Source: Bradyrhizobium rifense
GTDB lineage: Bacteria; Pseudomonadota; Alphaproteobacteria; Rhizobiales; Xanthobacteraceae
Direction: 5' to 3'
Length of the DNA: 64,000 nt
NCBI RefSeq assembly: GCF_008123425.1
Contig: NZ_VSSS01000027.1
Span: 1-64,000, forward strand
In this document: piece by piece, positions 40,850 through 49,349 of the stretch
Layout of the letters: every line of letters begins with the position of its first letter
Position numbering within the stretch: the first letter of the stretch is position 1
Notes under the pieces: model-generated
Seen by the model: only the letters and a program-made list of their open reading frames with translations
Told to the model about the DNA's origin: nothing
Database searches by the model: none
Program-made: the position numbers and the translations under genes

Positions 40850-41585
40850 ACGCCAGGATCGTGGTCTCGTCCGACGCGCGTTCGGCGGCGACGTGCAACA
40901 TGCCGGCGGCGGCCGAGATGACCTGGTCGATCAGCACGTTGGTCGCCGAGATGTTCAGCCGGGTCTCGACCCACTGCCAGAGGCCGCGGACTTCCTCGGT
41001 CGACTTGCCGTTCGGCGCGAATTCACTGACGGCGAGGCCTGAGGCGAGCGAGTCCTGGTGATCATTGCGCATCACGATCAGCGGGCGTGCGAGCACGTCG
41101 GCGAGATCGAGCGCTGCTTCCTCGGCGAGCACGTTGGCGGCGTTGTCGATGCGCTGGCCGCGGATCGGCGTCTGGTTCAGCACGAAGCTGTAGGACCGCT
41201 TCCAGGCGCGCGCGACGCTGAGGGTGGAGACGGTCGCCTCGATGTCTGCGACGCTCGGGCGCGCCGGGATCAGGCAGAGGTCGGAATGGCGGATCGCGGC
41301 GGTGGTGGCGGCGCTGAGGCCGGCCGCGGTGTCGACGATCGCGAGCTGGAGGCCGCTCGTGGCCAGCATCTTCAGCCGCGGCTCGAAATCGGCGGCGTGA
41401 TAGATCGGCTCGACGACGACATCGTCGTTATTGCGGCGGCGCGCCCAGTTGGACAGGGTGCCCTGCGGGTCGGTCTCGATCAGGCGGACGGTGAAGCCGG
41501 CCTGCTTGGCCGCCAGCGCGAGGCCGATGGCGAGCGTGCTCTTGCCACTGCCGCCCTTTTGGGTGGCCAGTACGATCGTGTGCAT
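40845..41585 (-). CDS. ParA/MinD-like P-loop ATPase
   Basis: The 246-residue protein has the deviant Walker A of the ParA family, ATQKGGSGKSTLAIGLALAAKQAG, with both signature lysines. DTDPQ appears as ETDPQGTLSNWARRR and Walker B as LAIVDTAAGLSAATTAAIRHSDLCLIPARPSVADIEATVSTL. It differs from chromosomal ParA and from MipZ and has no parB neighbour or visible parS. Orphan ParA-like ATPases position protein clusters, chemoreceptor arrays or flagella. Its cargo cannot be inferred here. The gene stands alone between convergent mutM and divergent ggt. Confidence 0.85.
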   Translation of the reverse strand: MHTIVLATQKGGSGKSTLAIGLALAAKQAGFTVRLIETDPQGTLSNWARRRNNDDVVVEPIYHAADFEPRLKMLATSGLQLAIVDTAAGLSAATTAAIRHSDLCLIPARPSVADIEATVSTLSVARAWKRSYSFVLNQTPIRGQRIDNAANVLAEEAALDLADVLARPLIVMRNDHQDSLASGLAVSEFAPNGKSTEEVRGLWQWVETRLNISATNVLIDQVISAAAGMLHVAAERASDETTILAS

Positions 41586-41828
41586 TGGAAGATGATTCCT
41601 TTGGAGTGCCTGGGTCTAGGGGTAACGCCACGCGAACGTGCATCGCTTCTCGATGCTGAGCTCTTCTCGCTCAGGACGTGCCCTGCCCGATCCAAAGGGG
41701 ACCGCGGATGTCCGAATCAACGGTAACAATGATGGCAGAATCGGGAATGCCAGCCAATCCGTACCACCACTGGACCCGTTATCGCGCACATGATGTGCTC
41801 GCCGCCGTGAATAAGAGGGATAGGCGGC

Positions 41829-43508
41829 ATGAGCGGAAACTGGCGCGACCGGACGGCAACCACCTTTGACTGCCAGAAGATGCCGGCGGTCTCGAGCCGC
41901 GGCATGGTGGTGAGCAACCATCCGCTCGCCTCCAGCGCCGGGGCCGAGATGCTGGCGGCCGGGGGCAACGCCATCGATGCCGCCATTGCCACCCTGTTCA
42001 CCCTGACCGTGGTCGAGCCGATGATGGTCGGCATCATCGGCGGCGGCATGGCCCATATCCGCCTCGCCGACGGCAGCCACCGCTTCATCGATGGCCAGAG
42101 CACGGTGCCCGCGGCGGTCCGGGACACCACCTACACCTCTAGGCCGGGCTCCGCCCATGACGTGTTCGACACGGTCGGCAATGAGAACCTCAACGGCCCG
42201 AAAGCCGTCGCCACGCCGGGATCGCTCAAGGCCTGGTGCGAGACGCTGCGCCGGTTCGGCACCATGTCGCTCGCCGACGTCATGCAGCCCGCGATCAAGC
42301 ATGCCGCGCGCGGCTATGCGGCGACGCCCTACTTGCACGAATGCATCAGCGAGAGCGCCGCTGCGATGCGCAAGGACAAGCCGATAGCGGCGATCTTCCT
42401 GCCCAACGGGGAGCCGCTCAAGGTCGGCGAGCGCGTGGTGCAGGCCGAGTATGCCGAGACGCTCCGATACATCGCCGATCACGGCGAGCGAGCACTCTAC
42501 GAAGGACCGCTCGGCGACATCCTCGTCGACTACATGGAAAAGGCTGGCGGCTTCATCCGCCGCGGGGATCTCTCCAATTACAAGACTGTCGAGCGGCAGC
42601 CGATCCGCGCGGACTATCGTGGCTGGACCATTTTTGGGCCGCCGCCGCCCGCGGCCTCCGGCGTGCATATCGCGCAGATGCTGAACATTCTGGAGGGCTA
42701 CGATATCGGCGGACTCGGCTTCGGTACGCCCGAGACCATTCACTACCTCTCCGAAGTCTTGAAGATCGCTTTCGCCGACCGCGCCGCCGCCAGCGGTGAC
42801 CCCGACTACGTCGGCGTGCCCGTGGAGAAGCTGACGTCGAAGGCTTACGCCGAGGAGCGCCGCCGCGCCATCGATCCGGCGCGGGCGCAGGCTTTTGGCG
42901 CCGGCGTGACGCAGCTCGAAAGCGCGCATACGACCCACATGACGGCGGCGGATGCCTTCGGCAACGTGGTCGCGACCACGCAGACCATCAACAATCTGTT
43001 CGGCGCAAAAATCATGATCCCGGGTTTAGGGGCCATCGCCAACAATTACATGAACCTGTTCGATCCGCGGCCGGGCCATGCGCTGTCGCTCGCGCCCGGC
43101 AAGCGCGTGACGACCTCGATGTCGCCGATGATGGCGCTGCGTGACGGCAAGCTGCGCTACGCGCTCGGCCTGCCCGGTGGAAAGCGCATCTTCCCAAGTG
43201 CGATGCAGGCGCTGGTCAATCTGATCGACCACGGCATGAGCCTGCAGGAAGCGGTCGAAGCGCCGCGGGTCTGGACCGAAGGCAATGCGCTCGAGGTCGA
43301 GCAGAAGGTACCGGAGAGCGTGCGTTTGAGGCTCACAGCGCTCGGCCACAAGGTCCAGCCCGTCGCGACGGTCGCCGGCGGCATGAACGGCATCGCCTTC
43401 CACGACGACGGCACCATGACCGGTGCCGCCTGCTGGCGCGCGGATGGCACGCCGGTCGGGATTTCGGGTGGGCTTGCGAAGGCCGGGATCAGGTTCAGGT
43501 TGAGTTAG
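41829..43508 (+). CDS. Gamma-glutamyltransferase family protein
   Basis: The 559-residue Ntn-hydrolase precursor should cleave itself into two subunits before Thr368 in ESAHTTHMTAADAFGNVVATTQTIN, giving the catalytic N-terminal Thr. The N-terminal part has the family patterns MVVSNHPLASSAGAEMLAAGGNAIDAAIATLFTL and GGGMAHIRLADG, and the small subunit ends with GLPGGKRIFPSAMQALVNLIDHG and ALGHKVQPV. No signal peptide is visible at MSGNWRDRTATTFDC, so unlike E. coli Ggt it is probably cytoplasmic. It may act on glutathione, gamma-glutamyl compounds or acylated substrates as in cephalosporin acylase relatives. The start has an AGGCGG ribosome binding site. Confidence 0.9.
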   Translation: MSGNWRDRTATTFDCQKMPAVSSRGMVVSNHPLASSAGAEMLAAGGNAIDAAIATLFTLTVVEPMMVGIIGGGMAHIRLADGSHRFIDGQSTVPAAVRDTTYTSRPGSAHDVFDTVGNENLNGPKAVATPGSLKAWCETLRRFGTMSLADVMQPAIKHAARGYAATPYLHECISESAAAMRKDKPIAAIFLPNGEPLKVGERVVQAEYAETLRYIADHGERALYEGPLGDILVDYMEKAGGFIRRGDLSNYKTVERQPIRADYRGWTIFGPPPPAASGVHIAQMLNILEGYDIGGLGFGTPETIHYLSEVLKIAFADRAAASGDPDYVGVPVEKLTSKAYAEERRRAIDPARAQAFGAGVTQLESAHTTHMTAADAFGNVVATTQTINNLFGAKIMIPGLGAIANNYMNLFDPRPGHALSLAPGKRVTTSMSPMMALRDGKLRYALGLPGGKRIFPSAMQALVNLIDHGMSLQEAVEAPRVWTEGNALEVEQKVPESVRLRLTALGHKVQPVATVAGGMNGIAFHDDGTMTGAACWRADGTPVGISGGLAKAGIRFRLS

Positions 43509-43758
43509 CCGTGTCTTCATGAAAACGGTGCGTCCGCTTTGGGATGCGGCAGACGTCGCCTCTGATCCCAGACGCAAATCTCATTGTGTGGCAGTTTTCG
43601 AACCTCCGCGGCCGTCTTCGGACAATTGAGTTCGCAACTGCGAGGCGGACGTCGGATGGTTGGCCCGACCGGCGCGGATGACGACCCAGGTCGGGCGCTG
43701 TATGCTGCGCAATTCTGGCGACAGTCGTGTCGATCAGCGTCTGAGTAAGGTTGCGCGT

Positions 43759-44856
43759 ATGGCCGGGGAAGCAATCGGCGACTTTTTGGCCGGGGGCGGC
43801 GAGATGGGCGCTCTGACGCGCGCGTTCGACTGGTCGAACACGTCGGTGGGCTCCCCGGAAACCTGGCCCCAAAGTCTTCGGGTTACGGTGCGGCTCGTTC
43901 TGACGTCGCGTCACCCGATGTTCATTTGGTGGGGACCAGACCTCATCCAGTTCTATAACGATGCATACCGGGAGACGATGGGGCCCGAAAGGCATCCGAG
44001 TGCTCTCGGAGCACAGGGTCGGGAGTGTTGGGCTGAAATCTGGGACATCATTGGGCCTCAGATCGAGCACGTCATGTCCGGCAAGGGCGCGACATGGAAT
44101 GAGGACCAGCTGGTCCCGGTGACGCGTCATGGTCGTCGCGAGGACGTTTGGTGGACGTATAGCTTTGGCCCGATCGATTTCGAAGGCAAGGTGGGCGGCG
44201 TGCTTGTGGTCTGCAAGGATGTCACGTCCGAGCATACGGCAAGAGAAGCGTTGGGCCTCATCAATGAAGAGCTGAAGCACCGCGTAAAGAACACGCTTGC
44301 AGTCCTGAGCGCGGTAGCCGCCCAGACTTTTCGCGACCCGACGAGCAAAGCCGATCTCGAAAAGTACCAGGCGCGACTTGGCGCGTTCGGGCGCGCGCAT
44401 GACCTGTTGACCGCAGCGAATTGGGCTGCCGCGCCGCTTCAGGACGTGATCCGCACCGCCCTCATGCCTTATCGCACCGGCGAAGGCCGCTTCACGGTTT
44501 CGGGTCCGCCACTTGTTGTCAAATCTCGACAGGCGCTCGGTCTGTCGCTCGCAATCCACGAGCTTGCGACCAACGCCTTGAAATACGGTGCTCTAACCGT
44601 GGCGAGCGGCGGCGTGTCGATTACATGGACGGCGGGAGATCAGGACGAAGATCCAAAATTCGTTTTCGTCTGGCAGGAATTTGGCGGTCCATCGGCGTCG
44701 AAGCCCGCCCGCGTCGGCTTTGGTTCACGCCTCATTTCCCGGGTGCTGGAAGACGATTTCAGAGGTGTCGTCGATGTTACTTATGATTCGACTGGTCTTA
44801 TTTGCCGCCTGACGGCGCCCCTCGAAAATCTGGCACCTTCTGCAAAAGGCGCGTGA
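43759..44856 (+). CDS. Soluble PAS-HWE sensor histidine kinase
   Basis: The 365-residue protein has an N-terminal PAS-like domain (about 20-155, containing HPMFIWWGPDLIQFYNDAY and a PAC-like VVCKDVTSEHTARE) and an HWE-family kinase domain. The phospho-acceptor is His174 in INEELKHRVKNTLAVLSAVAAQTFR. The two features naming the family are the His in HELATNALKYGAL (about 267) and W-x-E in VWQEFGG (about 305). No membrane segment or receiver domain is present. HWE kinases in this group often act in the general stress response or light sensing. The start at 43759 has GTAAGG upstream; earlier in-frame ATGs lack one. No partner regulator is nearby. Confidence 0.88.
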   Translation: MAGEAIGDFLAGGGEMGALTRAFDWSNTSVGSPETWPQSLRVTVRLVLTSRHPMFIWWGPDLIQFYNDAYRETMGPERHPSALGAQGRECWAEIWDIIGPQIEHVMSGKGATWNEDQLVPVTRHGRREDVWWTYSFGPIDFEGKVGGVLVVCKDVTSEHTAREALGLINEELKHRVKNTLAVLSAVAAQTFRDPTSKADLEKYQARLGAFGRAHDLLTAANWAAAPLQDVIRTALMPYRTGEGRFTVSGPPLVVKSRQALGLSLAIHELATNALKYGALTVASGGVSITWTAGDQDEDPKFVFVWQEFGGPSASKPARVGFGSRLISRVLEDDFRGVVDVTYDSTGLICRLTAPLENLAPSAKGA

Positions 44857-44895
44857 GGCAGAGCGAGTGATTATTTGCGCTCGCTTGCCTGCGCC

Positions 44896-46257
44896 CTACT
44901 TTCGCACGCAGATCACGCGCACGACGGCGGCCTTCGCATCGGTCGACGTGCCGTTCGCGGCGACGGAGTTCGCCTTCAGGAAATCGCGCACCGCATCTGC
45001 GGAAACCATCACGGCTTGTGATGCCGGCGCCGCCGTCGCAGGTCCCGCAATCATTGCCGGCTTCAACAGCGTAACGCCGGCGAACTTGCCGTCGCTGTCG
45101 ATCGTCGGCCCGCCGGAAAACCCAACTGCTGGCGGCGGCGACAGTGCGGCATCACCGCCACCGACAGATGCCAACACCGCCTTGATGCTCGACACGCCCG
45201 CCGCGCCGCCCTGGCTCTGCGGATCTCCGATGCCGATGACATCGACGCTCGTCTTCGCGGCACCGCTAGTTAGGCTGAGTGGCTTCAGGCCACGTGCGCC
45301 ATAGATGTGCAGCAGCGCGAGATCGTGCTCCTTGTCCTCGGCAAGACGATCGGCATTGCCATAGCCGCCGATGGTGATGGCGAGGCAGGAATCCGTGACG
45401 AGACGATCGGCCAGAATCGCACCATCGTCGCTGACGACGATGCCAGTGCCATATTCGACGCTCTTGCGCGGCGGCGGTCCGGCCTGCGGCCCTGACGGGA
45501 ATGCATTGAACGCACTCGACATCGCGATCACGACCGGCTCGACGGTGTTCTCGGTCGCCTGGTCGTACAAGATCGTCATGATGCGGACTTCGTCGCCCTT
45601 GAAGGTGCCGCGCACGTAAAATTTCTTCAGGCCCTGCAATCCCGACAGCACGAAGAAGTCGGGCTTCACCACGGTGTAGTCGACCTTGCGTCCGGCCGGC
45701 TCCTTCTTCTCGGCCTCCGCGAGTTTTGCTGTGGTCGGGTTCGCCTCCTTGCGGCGGCTCAGCAGCACCTGCACCGTTCCGGTCGGCGAGGTCCATTTCG
45801 AGCCGTTGGCGTCGGTGGCCTGCTGCGGCACCAGTTTTGAGGGGATGCCGAGCCGCGCGCCGCTGGTCATCTCCGTCACGATTTTCCAGCCGACACTGTC
45901 CTGCTTGCGCCGTGCGGTCTCGGCGAGCGCGGCGCGCTCCTGCGGATTGAGCACGCCAGTCGGCTTGCCACCCTTGGCCTTCTGGTACTCCTTGATGGCG
46001 TCGACCATGCGGGAACTGACGTCGCCGGTAATCGCGCCGTTATATTCGCCCACCCACGCGAGGTCGGACTGCAGCGACAGCCGCTCGGCCTGCGCCATCC
46101 CATCTGCGGTTTCCGACGGCGTCTGCAGGGCGGGCGGCTTGATCGGAACGGTCTGGACCACTTTCGGCTTGGTGCCGGGGAGCTGTGGCGTCGTCATCTG
46201 GGCGCTGGCGCCTGTGGCAGACGCCAACATCAGTGTTGCCGCAAGCATCGATCTCAT
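44896..46257 (-). CDS. Exported peptidoglycan-binding and trypsin-fold protein, His of the triad missing
   Basis: The 453-residue protein has a signal peptide (MRSMLAATLMLASATGASAQ, cut after ASA). Residues about 50-105, ERLSLQSDLAWVGEYNGAITGDVSSRMVDAIKEYQ, resemble a peptidoglycan-binding repeat. The C-terminal half is a trypsin/HtrA-like domain: YGTGIVVSDDGAILADRLVT, HDLALLHIYG with the Asp, and VGFSGGPTIDSDGKFAG with the Ser. Where the catalytic His is expected (as in ILTNHHV) the sequence is ILADRLV. Unless another His substitutes, it should be proteolytically inactive. No PDZ domain follows. It is convergent with the HWE kinase gene, and its role in the envelope is unknown. Confidence 0.8.
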   Translation of the reverse strand: MRSMLAATLMLASATGASAQMTTPQLPGTKPKVVQTVPIKPPALQTPSETADGMAQAERLSLQSDLAWVGEYNGAITGDVSSRMVDAIKEYQKAKGGKPTGVLNPQERAALAETARRKQDSVGWKIVTEMTSGARLGIPSKLVPQQATDANGSKWTSPTGTVQVLLSRRKEANPTTAKLAEAEKKEPAGRKVDYTVVKPDFFVLSGLQGLKKFYVRGTFKGDEVRIMTILYDQATENTVEPVVIAMSSAFNAFPSGPQAGPPPRKSVEYGTGIVVSDDGAILADRLVTDSCLAITIGGYGNADRLAEDKEHDLALLHIYGARGLKPLSLTSGAAKTSVDVIGIGDPQSQGGAAGVSSIKAVLASVGGGDAALSPPPAVGFSGGPTIDSDGKFAGVTLLKPAMIAGPATAAPASQAVMVSADAVRDFLKANSVAANGTSTDAKAAVVRVICVRK

Positions 46258-46363
46258 GACAAATCCAGCCAGCCCATTGAACGCGCTGCCATTGAAGCAC
46301 ATCTCGTTGGTCGCGAACAATCTCGGGGTGGTTCAGGCTAGCTGCCGAGCCACGCACCCAGGT

Positions 46364-46468
46364 CCTCATCCTGAGGAGCGGCCTAAAGGCCGCGTCTCGA
46401 AGGACGGCCACGGGCGAGATCGGGGCCTTCATGGTTCGAGACGCGCGTTCCGCGCTCCTCACCATGAG
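46364..46468. repeat. Palindromic repeat, family C
   Basis: CCTCATCCTGAGGAGCG and CGCGTCTCGAA on the left face TTCGAGACGCG and CGCTCCTCACCATGAGG on the right. They form an interrupted inverted repeat of about 105 bp. It lies between the exported-protein gene and the divergent moeB-like gene, overlapping their promoter region. Confidence 0.8.
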
Positions 46469-46506
46469 GATCGAGAGCGAGGGCGTGGGAGGAGAGACGG
46501 TCGACG

Positions 46507-47310
46507 ATGCTGAGCCCGGACGAACTCGAACGCTATGCCCGCCATATCGTGCTGCGCGATGTTGGCGGCCCGGGCCAGGCTGCGCTGAAGCGCGCCTCTG
46601 CGCTGGTGATCGGCGCCGGCGGGCTCGGCGCGCCGGCGCTGATGTATCTGGCTGCGGCCGGCATTGGAACACTCGGCGTGGTCGATGACGACGTCGTGTC
46701 GCTGTCAAATCTCCAGCGTCAGGTGATCCACACCACGCCTGACATCGGCCGGCACAAGGTCGAGAGTGCGGCCGAGCGGATCGCGGCGCTCAATCCGCAT
46801 GTCCGCTTTGTCGGCCACGCCACCTGGCTCAATGCCGACAATGCGCCCTCGCTGATCGGCGACTACGACCTCGTGCTCGATGGTTCCGACAATTTCTCGA
46901 CGCGCTATCTGGTCTCGGATGCCTGCTTTTTCGCGAAGCGGCCGCTGATCACCGCGGCGCTCGGCACGTTCGACGGCTCGCTCACCACCATCCGCGCGCA
47001 TGAGACAAACGAGCAAGGCGAATTCAACCCGACCTATCGCTGTCTGTTTCCGGAGGCGCCGCCGCCCGGCACCGTGCCGGCCTGCGCCGAGGCCGGCGTC
47101 ATGGGTGCGCTGGCCGGCGTCATGGGCTCGATGATGGCGCTGGAGGCGATCCGCGAGATCGTCGGCTTTGGCGACGGCCTGGTCGGCCGCCTCCTGATGA
47201 TCGATGCGCGCGCGATGCGTTTCGAGACGCTGCGCTACGCGCGCGATCCGGCCAATCCGCTCAATGGCGATGGGCCGGTCATGACTGACCTCAGCGCCCA
47301 TCGCACCTGA
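46507..47310 (+). CDS. moeB: MoeB/ThiF-type adenylyltransferase
   Basis: The 267-residue E1-like enzyme adenylates the C-terminal Gly-Gly of a small sulfur carrier such as MoaD or ThiS. The start LSPDELERYARHIVLRDVGGPGQ, the nucleotide loop VIGAGGLGAPALMYLAAAGIG, VDDDVVSLSNLQRQVIH, and DGSDNFSTRYLVSDAC are typical of MoeB. The Cys in VPACAEAGVMG matches the conserved catalytic-loop Cys. The structural zinc site is not kept: only YRC remains of the first CxxC, and DPANPLNG replaces the second. There is no rhodanese domain. No moa or thi gene is adjacent, so MoeB versus ThiF is not certain. Confidence 0.85.
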   Translation: MLSPDELERYARHIVLRDVGGPGQAALKRASALVIGAGGLGAPALMYLAAAGIGTLGVVDDDVVSLSNLQRQVIHTTPDIGRHKVESAAERIAALNPHVRFVGHATWLNADNAPSLIGDYDLVLDGSDNFSTRYLVSDACFFAKRPLITAALGTFDGSLTTIRAHETNEQGEFNPTYRCLFPEAPPPGTVPACAEAGVMGALAGVMGSMMALEAIREIVGFGDGLVGRLLMIDARAMRFETLRYARDPANPLNGDGPVMTDLSAHRT

Positions 47311-47319
47311 TTGAAGCCG

Positions 47320-48327
47320 TTACGCCGTGGCCGGCTTCTCGCTGTCGAGATGCGCCATCTGCTCAGCTGCGTAGCGCGTGCCGGAGGCGACATTCGGCGG
47401 GAACGCTTTTGCCAGCGCCGCAAGATGAGCCGGCGTCAACGTCACCTTGGTCGCGCCGAGCGCTTCGGTGAGACGGGTGCGGGTCTTGGCGCCAACCAGC
47501 GGTACGATCTCCTTGCCCTGTGCCGCCACCCAGGCGATCGCGACTTGCGCCGGCGTAGCGCCGATATCCCCGGCAATCGCGCGCAGCTGTTCCACCAGCG
47601 CGAGATTGGCGTCGAGATTCGCGCCCTGGAAGCGCGGGCTCATCAGCCGGAAGTCCTTGCCGACCTTGCCCGAGTCCTTCGACCAATGGCCGCTGATCAG
47701 GCCGCGCCCCAGCACGCCATAGGCAGTGATGCCGATGCCGAGCTCGCGGCAGGTCTTCAAAATGTCGCGCTCGATGCCACGCGCGATCAGCGAATATTCG
47801 ATCTGGAGATCGACGATCGGATGCACGGCATGCGCGCGGCGGATGGTATCGGAGCCGACCTCGGACAGGCCGATATGTCTGATGTAGCCGGCCTTCACCA
47901 TCTCGGCGATACCGCCGATCGTCTCCTCGATGGGAATGCTGGGATCAAGCCGCGCCGGACGGTAGACGTCGACGTAGTCGGTACCAAGTCGTTGCAGCGA
48001 ATAGGCGAGGAAGTTCCGCGTTGCGGCCGGCCGCGAATCGAATCCGACGAACTCGCCGGCGGGACCGCGCAGCGCGCCGAACTTCACGCTGAGCTGCACC
48101 TTGTCGCGCGGGACATCCTTCAGCGCCTCGCGGATCAGCATTTCATTGTGGCCCATGGTGTAGAAATCGCCGGTGTCGAGCAGCGTGATGCCGGCATCGA
48201 GCGCCGCATGAATGGTGGCGATGCTCTCGCCGCGATCGGCCGGGCCATAGGCGTCCGACATGGCCATGCAGCCGAGGCCGAGGCTTGAGACATCAGGGCC
48301 GGTTGAACCGAGTTTGTGCTGTTCCAT
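47320..48327 (-). CDS. Aldo/keto reductase
   Basis: The 335-residue NADPH-dependent oxidoreductase is of the AKR13/yajO-like type. It starts MEQHKLGSTGPDVSSLGLGCMAMSDAYGPADRGE. The catalytic Asp and Tyr are in LLDTGDFYTMGHNEMLI, Lys in VQLSVKFGA and His-region in IRHIGLSEVG. NADP contacts lie in the C-terminal VPLVGAKTRTRLTEALGA. The real substrate is unknown. The start has a GAGGAGAG site; an extension to 48444 would reach into the divergent LysR gene. The divergent LysR regulator probably controls it. Confidence 0.92.
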   Translation of the reverse strand: MEQHKLGSTGPDVSSLGLGCMAMSDAYGPADRGESIATIHAALDAGITLLDTGDFYTMGHNEMLIREALKDVPRDKVQLSVKFGALRGPAGEFVGFDSRPAATRNFLAYSLQRLGTDYVDVYRPARLDPSIPIEETIGGIAEMVKAGYIRHIGLSEVGSDTIRRAHAVHPIVDLQIEYSLIARGIERDILKTCRELGIGITAYGVLGRGLISGHWSKDSGKVGKDFRLMSPRFQGANLDANLALVEQLRAIAGDIGATPAQVAIAWVAAQGKEIVPLVGAKTRTRLTEALGATKVTLTPAHLAALAKAFPPNVASGTRYAAEQMAHLDSEKPATA

Positions 48328-48443
48328 ATTGGCTCTCCTCGAAAAGGCGGCTGATTGCGCCGCGTGACGAGGCCAGATATGCGTCCGCTCCATTGCGCCG
48401 ATAAGCTGGACAATCGAGAATGGTCTGTTCATGATATCGAACA

Positions 48444-49346
48444 ATGGCCGATCCCGACCTGCGCGATCTCGATGCCTTCGTGGCCGTCGCCCGCACCCGC
48501 AATTTCCGGCGCGCGGCGCTCGAAATTCGCGTGTCGGTGTCGAGCCTTAGCCAGCGCTTGCGGGACCTGGAGGAGTGCCTCGGCGTCCGCCTGATGAACC
48601 GCACCACCCGCAGCGTCGCGCTGACCGAGGCGGGCGAGCTGCTGCTGTCGCGCGTGGCGCCGGCCCTGCGCGATGTCGGCGATGCCCTGGACCAGGTCCG
48701 GGGCCTGCGTGAGGTGGCCTCAGGGCGCCTGCGCATCAACGCGCCGCCGCCGGCGGTCGACCTCGTGCTGGCGCCGATGGTCGGACCGTTTCTCGAAGCG
48801 CATCCGCAGGTCGATCTCGACATCGTCTCCGAAAGCGGTTTCGTCGACATCGTCAGCGGAGGCTACGATGCCGGCGTGCGCTATGGCGAACATCTCGCGC
48901 AAGACATGGTGGCGATCCCGCTGAGCGGTCCGCAGAGCTATGCCGTCGTTGCATCGCCTGCTTACGTCGCGCGCCGCGGCAGGCCCAAGCATCCGAAGGA
49001 CCTGCTCGAGCACGATTGCATCCGCGCCCGCTACTCGAGCGGCGTCATGTTTGATTGGGATTTCGAGAGGGCTGGCCAGGTCGTGAAGGTCGATCCGCCC
49101 GCAAAACTGATCTCGACCAATATGGGCCTGGCGATGCGCGCCGCGCTCGATGGCGTCGGCATCTGGGCGACGCTCGATGGCTATGTCGGCGACGCCGTGA
49201 AATCCGGCGCGCTGGTCAGCTTGATGGAAGACTGGTGCGAGCCGTTTCCCGGCCCGTTCCTGTACTACCCGAGCCGGCGCCAGACGCCGCCCGCTTTGCG
49301 CGCCTTCATCGATTTCGCCGCCGACTGGCGCAAGCGCAGCAAATAG
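48444..49346 (+). CDS. LysR family transcriptional regulator
   Basis: The 300-residue protein has an N-terminal winged helix (DLDAFVAVARTRNFRRAALEIRVSVSSLSQRLRDLEECLGVRLMNRTTRSVALTEAG) and a periplasmic-binding-like effector domain with LRINAPPPAVDLVLAPMVGPFLEAHPQVDLDIV. It belongs to the large CrgA/DsdC-like group acting on nearby oxidoreductase genes. The divergent aldo/keto reductase, with 116 bp between the starts, is the probable target. The effector is unknown. The next gene is convergent, 3 bp from its stop. Confidence 0.92.
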   Translation: MADPDLRDLDAFVAVARTRNFRRAALEIRVSVSSLSQRLRDLEECLGVRLMNRTTRSVALTEAGELLLSRVAPALRDVGDALDQVRGLREVASGRLRINAPPPAVDLVLAPMVGPFLEAHPQVDLDIVSESGFVDIVSGGYDAGVRYGEHLAQDMVAIPLSGPQSYAVVASPAYVARRGRPKHPKDLLEHDCIRARYSSGVMFDWDFERAGQVVKVDPPAKLISTNMGLAMRAALDGVGIWATLDGYVGDAVKSGALVSLMEDWCEPFPGPFLYYPSRRQTPPALRAFIDFAADWRKRSK

Positions 49347-49349
49347 AAC

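Noticed and set aside
40845..41585. Chromosome-partition ParA with a nearby parS
   Set aside because: No parB gene or parS-like palindrome (TGTTTCACGTGAAACA type) is present; the protein is an orphan ParA-like ATPase.
41616..42938. Minus-strand open frame of 440 codons over the gamma-glutamyltransferase gene
   Set aside because: Shadow frame; the plus strand has a complete Ntn-hydrolase with catalytic Thr.
43660..43758. Earlier start for the HWE kinase
   Set aside because: No ribosome binding site and no family similarity in the extra 33 residues.
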